Source of the DNA: Hyparrhenia diplandra | Taxonomy: Eukaryota > Streptophyta > Magnoliopsida > Poales > Poaceae | Length of the DNA stretch: 64,000 nucleotides | Direction: 5' to 3' | Assembly (NCBI GenBank): GCA_015847255.1 | Contig: JADLZK010009020.1 | Span: 62,001 to 126,000, forward strand | Part shown: positions 1-11,454 of the stretch, piece by piece | Layout of the letters: each line of letters begins with the position of its first letter | Numbering within the stretch: position 1 is the stretch's first letter | Notes under the pieces: generated by a model | What the model was told of the DNA's origin: nothing | The model's input: the letters and a program-made list of their open reading frames with translations, nothing else | Databases searched by the model: none | Translations under genes and position numbers: made by a program

Positions 1-723
1 GCTCTTGAATAATCTATCCATGTCAGGAGTTTGAGACACCGATACAAAAGCTGAGAAATCAAACTGGGCTCTAACCGTTTCATACACAGCATTAGCAAGA
101 GTCGTCTTTCCTAAACCTCCAAGTCCCACAATGGAAATTATCCTCTTTTGATCCTTGGTCACTTCATTGTCTTCTTTGAGCATCTGGATTACCTCATCTC
201 TTGACTCCTCAATGCCAACTAGCTCTGTCGGATTCTTATACCGAGCCATTGCAACCAATGCAAGGGGATCAACTTTGACAGGCTTATGGACAGTGTAGTT
301 AACCTAATACCTGCGGCGCCTGTCGTGTACCTCTACAACACGACTCTTGATGTCTCTGATGTCAGTAGCAATCTTGCGGCGAATCTTGGGCTGCATCAAG
401 GAACCAAGTGTCTTGTCAATGAATTTCTTGATGCCATGCTTTTTATCTGGTTGATGGCCCTTGACTTGCACCATGAATTTGTCGATATTGTCCTCTATGT
501 CATAGGACAACTCTCTCACATTCCTGGCCCAAATCTTATCCCCGCTAGGAAGCTGGTCAGCTGGAACCTTGGAGATATCTTCAAGGGCTGCCTTCATGCT
601 CTCGAGCTCAGCTTGGAGGAACCTGATCCCCCCTTTCACTTCTTTTTGCAGGTTGTACTCGTCGGCAAGCAGCTCACCGAGCTTAGGGAGGAGGCTAGGA
701 AGTGCCCCCAACACGACCTCCAT
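1..723 (-). pseudogene. NLR-1: CC-NB-ARC resistance gene, exon 1 only, cut by window edge, with a premature stop
   Basis: Minus-strand first exon of a CNL immune receptor. Reading starts at MEVVLGALPSLLPKL (ATG at 723-721). It shows the Rx-type N-terminal helices with the EDVID-like motif LSYDIEDNID, then NB-ARC with P-loop GLGGLGKTT, and ends at the window edge in the DMDRLFKS stretch. Codon 140 is TAG (plus-strand cta at 304-306). The paralogue NLR-5 has GAG there (Glu140), so one G-to-T change explains it. The frame after the stop is fully open down to base 1, so the rest of the exon is not otherwise damaged. An upstream in-frame ATG at 834 exists, but the shared MEVVLG start is preferred because it is the only start common to all copies. 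If the stop is real, the product would be a 139-aa CC fragment. Exon 2 lies outside the window. Confidence 0.85.
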
Positions 724-2276
724 GGATCCTGTTTGTGCAAGGAGCAAAGGATACAGGGGTGTGTGTTTGCAGTGGTGATGCCTAAGCAGCCTAATCTGGT
801 ACGGTGTGGGTGCTGATGTGAAGTTAGTTTCCACAGGGACAACAAGAAGAATAGGTGTGTGGTTGATTTGCTCTGATCAGATTCTGGCTGGAGAAGATGA
901 AGCAAATAGAGGAGGCAGAGCCAGCCGGCGTACTACAGGAGGACGACCTGGTGGCTGCTGCTGTTTTTCTTTCTAATATACTTGAAGAACCAGAAGACAC
1001 TGAGAGCTGCTGGGGCTTGTGTCGAGTTGGGGATCGACCGGAAGATGCTATATCCTGGACGAGCAGTGGACAAGGTTGGTGCTTGTGTCAAGTTGGGATT
1101 CTTGGGAACGGAAGCAAGCTATCATAGACGGAGGAAGAGATGGTGGTGGTGGATTGGTGGTAGGTCCCATGCAATAAATAGGAAACATTACTCTATATAA
1201 TAATTCATTATGAGAATATTTCTGGTTTGCATACACCCTAATATGCCCCTAAAAAGGTAATATGTGAGTCACCAGAATCAACTGTGTATTTTTTTGAAGC
1301 CAACTGGCAACTTTGTATTATTTCTTTAACATATCATTTAGCCCTTGGGTTAGGTGGAGAGCATTACGCGCCGATCAGCTTCGAGGAGGAAATAGGACAC
1401 GTATTTTTATATTCAATAGAAGAACATCTTTTTCGATAAAAGTTGCTTTTATTTGGTTTAGAAAGATGTAATGTTTACAAGTGGACAGCAGCATATCTAT
1501 ATTTTAACCAAAGATAAGAAGGACCGAGACTAAGTGGACTGATCCGGGGAAACCGGAGCTGGCTTTGAGTAAAGCTGGACCAACTAAAGGTCATCTTTCT
1601 GGTCTATTAAAAAGAAAAGGTGGATATCAGCGTGATGCTTCTTGATCATGTTATATATATATACAGAAAAATACTTTACTTGATGCTATAACAAATCTTT
1701 AAGCATCTCTCTCTCACTCCCTCTCTCCTGGGTTTGGTGCATACTTGTGTGGTGTTCGAACTGGTGGAAAACATCAAGAGCACTTGGATGTGAACACATA
1801 TATGTATGTAGCTCCAGGCAACCAACTAACACAGCAGGTTGTACTACTGTTCTTCAGCTTTCCGTATAGCATCTATGACGGCAGTCGCAGACGCACGGCC
1901 GGCAGTGCTTCGGAACTTGTACCTTCGCACTGACATGAATGAACCCGAACATTCGTTTTGTTTTTTGTTTTTTTTTTGAAAGATGAGCCCGAACATTCTC
2001 TCCAAGCATCCTCTCTTAGGGCGTCCCCAGCGGGGTTGCTCCGAGCTATCTGACATGGAGGACAGAGGAAGGTAAATAGCTTCATCGCTAGCGACGAAAC
2101 AATCGCCAGACTATTTGTGTGTCTCGAGATTTGCTTGCTGTGGTGTAGCAGGAGATTGGAGAGCAGGGAATTGTTTAATAATGAAATAAATTCTACCGGA
2201 GTTTCTGCCGCCACAGTGTACATGCTCGGAGCTAACTGCTAACTAGGATGGCGCCCTTGCAACAAGCATTACCTAT
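724..2276. other. Intergenic 5' flank of NLR-1
   Basis: I see no gene here. The first ~200 bases are NLR-1 upstream sequence with weak similarity to other NLR 5' flanks. The rest is AT-rich with no open frame I can relate to a protein family. A tiny poly(A)-type insertion at 1955-1984 is listed separately. Confidence 0.5.
1941..1998 (-). mobile_element. Minimal 5'-truncated retro-insertion (30 bp) with 14-bp target duplication
   Basis: Direct repeats GAACCCGAACATTC (1941-1954) and GAGCCCGAACATTC (1985-1998) flank a 30-bp insert that is almost all T and ends GAAAGAT. On the minus strand it reads ATCTTTC followed by A/C-interrupted poly(A). The same ATCTTTC-poly(A) end closes the large retro-insertion at 58929-61940. 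The simplest reading is an extremely truncated non-LTR insertion with a target-site duplication (one mismatch). Confidence 0.55.
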
Positions 2277-2279
2277 GTA

Positions 2280-3392
2280 CACTAGTACTGAAATGATTTT
2301 GCGAGCAGCGGCCCTTTCTTTTCCGTGGCGGGCGCATCTTTTACCCGTCACGGTTAATGCGTATGGTTTACCGTGGCAGGCGCTTTTTATTTTACGTGAC
2401 GGGCACTTTTGCCCGTCACGTAAAATCAAATTTCCGTGGCGGGCGTCTTTAAAGGCCCGTCACGCAAAATAGAAGCCCAGCTGCAGGTCCAGCAGAAAGC
2501 CCACTGTCTCATCCCTATCGGGTTCGTATATAAACAAACTATTCCCAATCCCACCAAACCCTAATCCATTTGCTCTCCTCCCTCTCTCTCTCTTCTTTCC
2601 CTCCAGCCGCCTCCCTCTCTCTCTCTTCTTTCCCAGCCGGCCTCCACAGCCCTCGGCGACTCCACAGCCCTCGACTCCACATCCCTATCGGCGTCCCCCC
2701 TCCCCCCGGCCTCCACAGCCCCGACTCCCACAGCGAGGCGGAGGATGGGATGGGGCGAAGGACGCCATCCTCGACGGCCCGACGGCGCCGGGAGGCGGCG
2801 ACGCCATCTCGACGGCCCGCCGGCGCTGGGGGCGGCGGCGGGCGCCATCCTCGGCGGCCCGGCGAGGATGGGGCGGCGGACGCCACCATCGGCGACGGCG
2901 CGAAGCTCCTTCCCGACGGCGGCGGCGCCCCACCCGACGGCGGCGTGCGGCCAGATCCGGTTGGGGCGGCGGATCCGTGGCGCGGCGGCCAGATCCGAGG
3001 ACGCGGCGGCCGGATCCGGTTGGGGCGGGACGACGGCGTGAAGGGGATGACGACGCGCGAGGACGGCGGCGGCGGCGGCGACGACGCGAGGGGACGGCGG
3101 CGGCGGGATGACGATGGATCCGGCGAGGATCGGGGACCACGACGACGGATCCGGCCGGGCGAGGAGCTCCACCACGGGCGGCGGCGGCGGATCCGCACCG
3201 GGCACCGGTGTCGGGCCCGTATGGGCTGGCACTGGGCTCGGCCTTTTTTTAATTTTTTATTAACCGTGGACGGGCACTGTGCCCGCCACGGATATTCAAG
3301 CATTTTCTGTGACCTTGGCTTGGTGACGGGCACCCTTGCCCGCCACCGAAAATCTTAATCGCCCGCCACGGAAAAGTGTTTCGGTAGCAGTG
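2280..3392 (+). mobile_element. CACTA-1, non-autonomous CACTA (En/Spm-type) transposon
   Basis: The 1113-bp element begins CACTAGTACTGAAATG (2280) and ends GGTAGCAGTG (3392). The 3-bp target duplication GTA is perfect (2277-2279 and 3393-3395), as expected for CACTA elements. Subterminal regions carry repeats of CCGTGGCGGGC and its inverse GCCCGTCACG/GCCCGCCACG. The interior has a TATA-like GTATATAAAC at about 2526, a CT-rich leader and a very GC-rich block (about 2690-3230) open in several frames with low-complexity Arg/Pro/Gly peptides. No transposase is visible, so it would depend on a partner element in trans. Confidence 0.88.
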
Positions 3393-3395
3393 GTA

Positions 3396-4600
3396 CAAGC
3401 AGAGTTAATCTACTTGCCAGGTCAGTTTGGTTAGTAGTAGTGCTGTCCACAGGCAAGCATTGTAATTTCGGCAATTTAATAATCAATCAACATTAGTTTG
3501 AAATACATTATCAGATCTTCTCCACCAAATCCAATTCTGTCTACAAAGGCCGAAAAAGCAGAGAAGCAGGAACAGCGATATGTAGAGAGAATAAACAGGG
3601 GGGCATTTTACGGTGCGTTCATTCATTTTAAGGGGGAGGAGCGCGCTGAGCAGCTGGCCACTTTGGTCTAACGAGTTGCCAAATTTCCTGTCATTCGATT
3701 CTGAACATTGCAATGCAACGAAAGGAGTATACATCTTCAGCTTGTTCCTCTTTGTGTCGGATCGTGTTCCATGCTAGGTTGGGACGACGTTCCCGGAACG
3801 ACGCTTCTCTAATCTGAACGCCATTGCAGGGGAGGAGAAGTGCACGAGCAGCAGCAGACGAGAGGGAGAACGGACAAGTGCAGGACTGCTGCAGGAGCAG
3901 ATGAGAAGGAGAAGTGGCAGTAGGAGCGCGAGAGTCACCTAATAAAGGTTCAAGCCCCTCCCCGATGGCAGCGTGCGGCCGCGCGTCTTGACCGGCGCTA
4001 TGCCTTCCCGATGCGGCCTTTGAAGTCTGAATCTGAACACCACATGCCAGCACTCCGTCTTCCCTCGCATTCCCTATCTGTGTCGGATCGAGTTCCGGCG
4101 CCGTACCAGGTTCCGTCCCGGCGCGTCCCCGTACCGCGAATGGGAACGAAGTTCCGGGACGAGGAACGTGCCATCGTCCCGCGTTCCCGGTGACATAGGT
4201 CGGCACTGCCCACAGGTGAGCATTTTAATTCCTGCGACTTGGCAATCAACACCATAGTATCTTGAAATACTGTGTCCATCACACTTCCATTTCTGAGAAG
4301 TAAAGAAGGTGGGGAAAAAAATGTCAGAAGACGGGGAAAAACAGAGAAGCAATAACAGCTAGAGAAAAAATAGGGGAAATTTACATCAGAGGAAAGGGGA
4401 AAGGAGAACAGGTACACCTTCATCTTCATCAGTCCACGATTCATCACTGATCACAGGCTTTGCTTCCTCCACCTCCACGGTGCTGGGCACCTCCCGATCA
4501 GAACCCAACAGTGACAGCTGCAGGTTGCTGTCTGTTCCTCCAGCCCATGTCGAGCATAATAGAGATTAGCAACAACTTGGTCTGGGAGCCTTGCCGACTG
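3396..4600. repeat. Conserved 3'-flanking block downstream of NLR-2
   Basis: Non-coding block repeated in other units. The stretch from about 4200 (tgcccacaggtgagcatttt) through 4470 matches 11455-11750 and 52160-52450, including the shared CATCACTTCCATTTCTGAGA word family and the CATCAGTCCACGATTCATCA word. A shorter related copy lies at 3420-3530 and another at 29690-29760. It lies on the 3' side of the NLR and may include 3' UTR exon sequence. I found no convincing protein in it. Confidence 0.6.
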
Positions 4601-4626
4601 TATGCATGGTTAATTCGTCCCCGAAT

Positions 4627-4727
4627 CTGAGAGGAAATAAAGGATATTTTGGTTCAAAGAAAGGGGAAAAGGAGATAAGGGAGAAGATCAGAGCAAAGAT
4701 CATGTACATCAAAGTTATTTACGTTAC
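4627..4727 (-). other. Predicted short intron just after the NLR-2 stop codon
   Basis: On the minus strand the donor ATTAAG|GTAACG lies 18 nt past the LRR stop, and an acceptor CTTTATTTCCTCTCAG|ATTCGG lies 101 bp further on. The same pair is conserved in NLR-3 (donor near 13323, acceptor near 13199), NLR-4 (donor near 30055, acceptor near 29948) and NLR-6 (donor CTTGAG|GTAAAC near 52617, acceptor near 52531). This supports a real 3' terminal intron. In NLR-6, splicing would end the protein Leu-Glu-Ile-Leu-stop, matching NLR-3's unspliced C-terminus. Confidence 0.6.
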
Positions 4728-7024
4728 CTTAATGGACTTCCATCACTATTCTCTCCATATTTTAAGGGTGGGACGATTGGGATGGACTTTAATAGCGTGT
4801 ATCAGCATGTCCTCTACTTCTTTCACCTTCTGCTTACTTGCGCCACCAGATCGTAAAGAAACCACCAAACGCTTCAGTGATGGCAGATTCCCTAGGCCCA
4901 AGTCGAAACCACCATTGATTTCTCTTATCCCTTGCACTGTGAAACATAACTCAAGATGTACGAGCCCTGGCATAGTTCCTTGCTGAAACACCAGTGGGCC
5001 ACCGAATCCCCACAAGCGGCAGCGTACCAGGCATGGGAATGAACAAGCACCAATGGTGAAGCTCCCTTGGATCCCGAGACCCTTGTGGCCTACCGTCAAC
5101 TCTAGATGGTATAGAGCAGGCAACCTTCCTAGGATTTCGAGATCCTCCTGCTGCAACCCACTCACGTTAATATGGAGATACGAGAGGTCTGCAAGGAGCG
5201 AAGGGTCCACCTTCATCCAAACAGGCAGCACAAAAAACCAGCAGGATCTACATAGGTCCAGACTACGGAGGTAATGTGGGGCGATAACCCAACCATCCAA
5301 GCTGCATTCACCAGAATAGATCTGGATTGTGAGGCTCTGGATTTTATGCAGCTTGTTTAGGCACTCCACTAGGGATTTATCCAAACAATTGTTGCATTCA
5401 GTGAAGCTGAAAATTCTCAGCACCTTCAGCTCTGTCAGATGGCCCAGCTGTTGTATGATGTCTATGGAGTCCTCGTGAATGCCTAAACATGATAGATTTT
5501 CAAGGGCTGTCAAGCACCCGATACCTTCTGGCACTTCTGTCAATTCATTTATGCGTAGGCACATCAATTGTGTAAGCCGAACAACAGTCGATGGCAAGCT
5601 AGGAATACCATTTCTTTGTACATCTAACATTTGTAGAAATTGTAGGTTCCCTATTTCTTCTGGGAGCTGATCAATGTATGTCTCTCTCAGTCCAAGGTAC
5701 CTCAAATGAAGTAAATTCCCAAGGTACTTAAGACTATATCCTTGTGAAAGATCACATTTTTCCAAATCTAGTACACGCAAAACTCTAAAGGCCTCAAGAG
5801 TTGATACATTATCAATAGCCGATCCAAACGCAATAACTGACCTCACATGTTCTATGCTCAATGTAGCCTCAAGTTTAACATGATTAACCTTGCCATTTTG
5901 AACTGATAGCCTTCGAACCTTTTTTGATGCAAGACAAGTGACCCACATTGTTCTCTATAGTTACAAAGTTTTCTTCACTTGATAAGGAGCAGATAAGATC
6001 AAGCACCATATCATGCACACGGCAAGATTCTACGATGCCTCTATATGTGTCATACATGGGTTGAATCATGCTTCTATTTATGAGATCGTTGAAGTAACTC
6101 TCCCCTATTTCAAATAAGCTCTTCCCATATTTTCTAGATTGGATAAAACCTTCAGCTATCCACAACCATATCAAGCGATCCTTTTCAATTTTATAATCCT
6201 CTGGAAAGATACTGATATATAACAAGCAAGCCCTTAGATGTGATGGCATATCATAATAGCTAAGTGACAAAACTCTTCTCATATTCTCTATAGTATTATT
6301 CTCCTCTAGTCCTGTACCGATGGTGTTGTACACATCATACCACTGCAATTTGCTTCTTCCTTTACTAACCAGTATGCTAGCGATGGTAATAATAGCTAAG
6401 GGAACACCATCACATTTATTTAATATTTTATTTGACACTTCTTCAAGCTCTTCATTACGGCATTTGTCATTGTCTCCTTTGCCAAATATTCTTCTATATA
6501 GTAATGTTCTAGAGTTCTCGAGCGAAAGGTGCTTCATGTTGTAAGCAATGCCAATTTGCTTAGCAATAGTGCAAATACGAGTAGTTGTGATGATCCTAAA
6601 ATCAGCACTATTATCGGGTAGTGCACATCTAATCAAATTCCAATATGTAATTTCCCATATGTCATCAATAACAACCAAATATCTGCACAAAACAACAAAA
6701 GGTCATGTCACTGAGAAAATTGAGAAACATAATTGTAATCTTTGTTATATGTATGTGCAACTTATCTATACTATGACTAATTAGAGGCCCAGTGGAGGCA
6801 GCACGTTAATTTTCAACAAAAGTTCTAAGAAAGATAAATCTTAGAAATTCTTAGAATCATAAAAAAATGTTTATCCTTTAATTTGGTAGTTTACAATCAT
6901 GATCACTAATAATAGACATTAGATCAATTGTAATTTATGAAAACACTCTGCAATTGCTATTACTAATTAGAGACCCAGATGGAGGCATATCATGTTAAAT
7001 CTTATGAAAACATCTATTCTTTTA

Positions 7025-7258
7025 CTCCCTCCGTCCCAAATTAAGTGTCGTTTTAGGTGTTCATGCCGCAACCTTGACTTGGTTTGTAGAAAATATCCAC
7101 AAGATTTATATCTCCAAATAGATTTGTTAAAAAATAGATTAAAAGATCTTTCCGATGATACTAATTATCCAACGTAAATGCTAACATTTTTTAATATATA
7201 TTTAGTTAAAGTTATTTCACGGGCAGCGAGAATGACACTTATTTTGGGACAGAGAGAG
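7025..7258. mobile_element. Stowaway MITE in the NLR-2 intron
   Basis: The 234-bp element is flanked by TA (7023-7024 and 7259-7260). Its left end CTCCCTCCGTCCCAAATTAA and its right end, whose inverse is CTCTCTCTGTCCCAAAATAA, form imperfect terminal inverted repeats. The CTCCCTCCGTCCC terminus is a hallmark of grass Stowaway (Tc1/mariner-derived) MITEs. It is non-coding and sits in intron 1. Confidence 0.9.
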
Positions 7259-7399
7259 TATTTGGTAAACTCTAATCATTACTGGATCTATAATAACATA
7301 TAAAACAATTGCTTACATCTTTCAATGCACTATTACTAATTAAAGGCAGCAAAATAGAAAGAAATATTGGAGGCCCATCCCTCTCTCCCTTGAACACTA

Positions 7400-8027
7400 G
7401 TCGGTCCCCTCCTCTCTCCTAACCGACAATCTCACTGGTGGATAGAGTGGAGACTTTGTCCCATTTTCCCTTCATATATAGCATTAAACAATATTGTTCA
7501 TCTAGGGTTTGGTTCCAGTGTCATCGATGAGGTGGTGGTGACGATAGTACTTTGGAATAAGGTCGCTCCCATCTATCTCTACATCGATGACATTCAATAT
7601 GGCATCAACAAAGGACCACATAGAGTTTGGTCCATCAAATGTGTTGATCTTCTTTATATGTCGGTAGCTAGTGTGCTTACCAAAGGAAGAAGTTGGTTGC
7701 CTTTAGATGCGGTGATCTCGACCTCTCCTTTTGGTTTGTATAAGGCCCGTAATATTTAACACTCTGTTTTGATAGTGAAGGATTATAAGCATGTGTTCCT
7801 TAAAGGATTCCACCAACTGATGTTATTTTAGTGGATACTAGATCTCATTGTTAGTGACGAGTGGATTTTGTGGTTTTCAAAGTCATGATAGTCAAGAGTA
7901 TTTTTTTAGGTGGTCCCTTTTCATTGTTGTCTTTGTAGTGCGATATTCAGGCTCTGGCAGGCCATGGAAATCCGAAAGAAGAAGATGTTCATTTTGGTTT
8001 TTGATGTACTCTTATATTTAATTAGAG
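7400..8027. other. Intron segment with unidentified repeat-like sequence
   Basis: Intron 1 of NLR-2. A moderately GC stretch at 7500-7760 is open on the plus strand (75 codons from 7532) but resembles no family I know. It could be a degraded retroelement or captured fragment. It is missing from the introns of the paralogues, which explains part of this intron's extra length. Confidence 0.35.
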
Positions 8028-8036
8028 ATTGTTTGG

Positions 8037-8171
8037 GGGATATTTAAAGATTTGCCCTCCTTACGAATATAGGACTAGATACATTCTTAGAGCAAATCTT
8101 TAATTGCCATCCGTAACGAGGGTAATCTGGAGAGGAGCCATCCGTAGGGAGGGCAAATCTTTAAATATCCC
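8037..8171. mobile_element. Short inverted-repeat MITE with 8-9 bp target duplication
   Basis: The left end GGGATATTTAAAGATTTGCC and the inverse of the right end agree over about 27 bases (one difference in the CTTACG/CTACG part). It is flanked by TTGTTTGG on both sides (8029-8036 and 8173-8180). A 9-bp duplication with one mismatch is also possible, which would suit a Mutator-type MITE, while 8 bp would suit hAT. It is 135 bp and non-coding. Confidence 0.7.
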
Positions 8172-8221
8172 GTTGTTTGGTGTCATTTTGTACATTGTTT
8201 GTATTAGCAGTTGTTTTCCCC

Positions 8222-8504
8222 GAGATATACCCCATGATAAAAATAGTGCGCTATTTTCGCACTATAGTGCCGCTATAGCATCCAGAAAAAGTGTCACGAC
8301 GCTATTGCTCTTTTCACGCTATGCGCGCTATCTGGCGCTAAAGCGTGCCGCTAAATTAACGCTATTTGCCGCTATTTAGCGCAATCTAGTTGACCCTTTA
8401 GCGTTTTCCATTTCATTTTTTTGCTGCTATAGCACGGCTATAGTGGCAAGAAATGGAAAACGCTATTTTCTATATCACGCGATTTTTTTCATGGGATATA
8501 CCAG
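8222..8504. mobile_element. MITE-like inverted repeat built from GCGCTAT / CGCTATTT words
   Basis: The left end GATATACCCCATGATAAAAA and the inverse of the right end GGTATATCCCATGAAAAAAA form imperfect terminal inverted repeats. The interior is full of short, mutually complementary words (CGCTATTT, GCGCTATA, TAGCGC) and could fold extensively. GCGTTTTCCATTTC at 8401-8414 is the inverse of GAAATGGAAAACGC at 8452-8465. No target duplication was identified with confidence. Confidence 0.5.
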
Positions 8505-10635
8505 AAATGAAACACTCTTTTGAGCATTTTTTTATATATAAAAAACTAGAGGTCCCCGCAGAGGAACCACATTAATTTACACCAGAAGTAGTGAGAAAAC
8601 AAATCCTAAAAATTATCACAATAGTTAGACTCTAATCATCGTCACTAATAATAGCAATGGGATCTATTGTAATTTATATAAAAAAAGTTGCTTGTGCCAC
8701 AATGAAAAATACAAAGTGACTCCCTAATTTTGCATCTAAATTGCACTGATATACCATTATGAAAGATAATTTAAAAATAAGCCCGTAAATTTATATATAA
8801 ATTACCTACATTTGTCATTATAAAATAATTTAAATTTTAAATAACCCTATAAATTTGCATCAAATTACTCACCTTATTATGAAAGATGGTTTAAAATGAC
8901 CCTCTAACTTTATAAGGAAAATTGAAAAGACATCTTCTACACGTGCGTACGTGAGCAGTCCAGAGCAAGGGCTCGAACATGCGAGCAAATAGTTGCCCAA
9001 CTTTTTTAGATAATGGAAGAGTACCGATTTCAAACCTATTCAAATAAGAGGCATCACTCCACCAAAATACAATTCCAAGACACAAATAAAATAGAGTTCC
9101 AAGTTAGGATCAAGATCACGTATAAGTTATCATAGATTATTTCTCAAAAAATTGACATAAATAAGACCAATTCCTTAAGTTCTTTCTAAATTATAAATCT
9201 CTAGAATCTATTATTTTTTAAATCCTTTTGATATGAATTCTGAAGCTACACATAATGTATGCGTTGTACTGATATGAATTCTGTAGCTACACAATCCTAC
9301 GAAAATATTAGTAGAGAATAGTGGACGATAATTTTGTTCCCTCGATCGTAGCTACACATACTGCTTTCCATGTGAATGTAATTTTTTTATTGAGCTCTTT
9401 TTTTTACGCCGACAGAGTGTGCGTGCACGTGTTGAGCGTCTGCGTTGTACCGTGTAATCTCAAAAAAAAAAAAAAAAAAACCACCATAAAGCAAAGCTTG
9501 TTTTGCTTACCCAGAGTTAACCAATTAGTATAAAAAAGATTGACCCACTTCACTCAATAGTCTTTAGTTTTTTGGATCTCTCGTTGTGTAGAAGATCATG
9601 ACATGGACATAGAAAAAATATCTACAGTACTGACTCGAAGAAAAACAAAGAAGCAATAATGGGTTCTCTCTTGGAAGCAAAACCTACTAATTGATATGGT
9701 ATGACAAATAATGGAAAGGGGATAAACTTGAGTGCCATTAAAGTGAGCCAGAAATATTTGTCAAGTCAATTGATATGGAAATATTGGGATCTTTGATTTC
9801 GAGCACAATACCAAATTTTCTAATTTGTGATGTATCCATACCTCTTTTCCTGAAGAAAGCCTCTTATCTCATCGACAACATTGATACTTGCAGTACTATA
9901 CTTGGCGAGTTGATAGAACATGTCCTTGAATACTATATCCATATCAGGAGTCTGAGACACCGATACAAAGGCTGAGCAATCAAATTGTGATCTGAGCTTT
10001 TCATACACCACATTAGCAAGAGTTGTCTTTCCCAAACCTCCGAATCCCACAATGGAAACAATCTTATTTTTATCCTGGGACACTTCCTTGTCTTCAATCA
10101 GAAACTTGATTAGCTCGTCACTTGACTTCTCAATGCCAACTAGCGCTGTCACCTTCTCATACCGAACCAATGCACGAGGATCTACTTCAACAGGCTTATC
10201 AACACTATGGTTAACCTCATACCTACGGTGCCGGTCGTGCACCTCTGTGACCTGACTCCTAATTTCTCTGATGTCAATAGCAATCTTGCGGCGAATCTTG
10301 GGCTGCATCAAGGAACCCAGGGTCTTGTCAATGAACTTCGTGAAGCTATGCCTTTTGGTCTGTTGATGGCCCTTGAGTTGCACCATAAATGTATCGATGT
10401 TGTCCTCTATGTCATAGGACAACTCTCTTACATTCCTGGCCCAAATCTTATCCGCATTTGGAATCTGGTCAGGTGGAGTCTTGGAGATATCCTCTAGGGC
10501 AGCCTTCATGCTCTCAAGCTCAGCCTGGAGGAACATGATCCCCCCTTTCACCTCCTTTTGCAACTTGTACTCGTCGGCAAGCAGCTCACTGAGCTTGGGG
10601 AGGAGGCTTGGCAGTGCCCCAAGAACGACCTCCAT

Positions 10636-11454
10636 TGGTCCTCTTGGCACAAGAGCAAAGGTTGCTGGTGGGTGTACTTGTTTGTGCGCAGTGAGCAATG
10701 GTGCTTGGGGTTGAGTAGTGGTGCTCAATGTAGCTTATGAAAGAAATCCGGAGAGGAGGTCTCGGTCCAGCCATGTGGAGGAGCTGGATTGGATGAATTA
10801 TTTATTGGTTCTCATTGTCAACGGAAGCAATGCAAGCACGCATGATCGGATTATTGGCTCTCATTGTCAACGGATATTGAGGATCAAATATATAGCTACT
10901 TAAGTTGTATTGATCAGTTTAACTAGTACGTCATCACCAACTTGTTGCAACTACCAGTAGTTGTCAGTTGCCACGAAAGTTGCGAGGGATGACAGAGCCA
11001 AAATCGGTTGCAAAAAAAAAGAGAACAATTATTAAAATTTTCTCACAAAACCCATAATATACCATCTAACGTCAGTACGAGATCAGCAGTGATCTCACCC
11101 GCGGCTTTGCGAGTAATGGTTGTTCAAATTGTCCTCCAATTTTCTTGTCATGGTTTCATCAAAGTAAAAAAGGCTCAGGTCGGCTAGTACTGCATCTTGC
11201 ACATCATGGATGACCATTTCTCATTGGAATTTCTGAGTTATATCTAGGTAATTTGGGCAGATCCTTCGGCAGCTCAACTGAACCTCTACAATGTTTTGCT
11301 GTACAGCAGGAAGGCAATTAATCAACCAGATCCCCGTGACTCACTTGGCTCTCTGCAATGACTAAGCATTATGGCTACAGCCTTCACCCGATAGAACGCA
11401 GGGAGTACATGTAGCAAGTTATATGACCTACTTGCAAAGTTGCAAGGTCAGGGT
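10636..11454. repeat. 5' flank of NLR-2, with the empty site of the LINE
   Basis: This is the upstream region of NLR-2. At 10872-10905 it contains the unoccupied version of the LINE insertion site (GATATTGAGGATCA followed by AATATATAGCTAC), which in the NLR-3 unit is split by the 10.9-kb LINE. The following sequence (aactagtacg, caccaacttgttgca) matches 28410-28470. No gene is recognised in the rest. Confidence 0.65.

Larger units (their letters stand above)
4746..10635 (-). pseudogene. NLR-2: two-exon CC-NB-ARC-LRR gene with a frameshift before the LRRs
   Basis: Exon 1 is 10635-9842 (Rx-type CC, EDVID-like YDIEDNID, P-loop GFGGLGKTT). Exon 2 starts at 6682 after acceptor TTTGTGCAG, giving KR|YLVVIDDIW (kinase 2), then ITTTR, GVPLAI, an RNBS-D-like motif and the VHD form of MHD. 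The donor is AAGAG|GTATGG, and phase 2 fits both sides. Near 5926-5940 a net 2-bp deletion relative to NLR-5 shifts the frame: the NB-ARC frame stops at 5884, giving 530 aa, while the LRR part continues in another frame from 5948 to a stop at 4746. The 3159-bp intron holds several MITEs. An upstream ATG at 10728 is in frame and shared with NLR-3 (MSTTTQ) but lacking in NLR-6, so MEVVLG is preferred. The product may survive as a CC-NB protein, or an unseen splice may restore the LRRs. Confidence 0.85.

Noticed and set aside
286..816. Plus-strand open frame antisense to NLR-1 exon 1, with counterparts antisense to other NLR first exons (10207-10497, 16574-17077, 39650-39883, 55890-56303)
   Set aside because: The conserved antisense openness follows from the codon pattern of the real minus-strand CC/NB-ARC exon. 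The antisense peptides resemble no family and have no start context.
2570..3358. 262-codon plus-strand and 264-codon minus-strand open frames within CACTA-1
   Set aside because: The region is extremely GC-rich and open in several frames at once, with low-complexity Arg/Pro/Gly/Ser peptides. This is composition, not coding evidence.
9436..9482. Poly(A) run in the NLR-2 intron as the end of a LINE
   Set aside because: The sequence before the run looks LINE-like, but I could not find a matching target duplication on the other side.
10636..10728. Upstream start MSTTTQ giving 31 extra residues in NLR-2 and NLR-3
   Set aside because: Not conserved in NLR-4 or NLR-6, and a different sequence precedes the common MEV start in NLR-5 and NLR-1. 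It is more likely an open 5' UTR.
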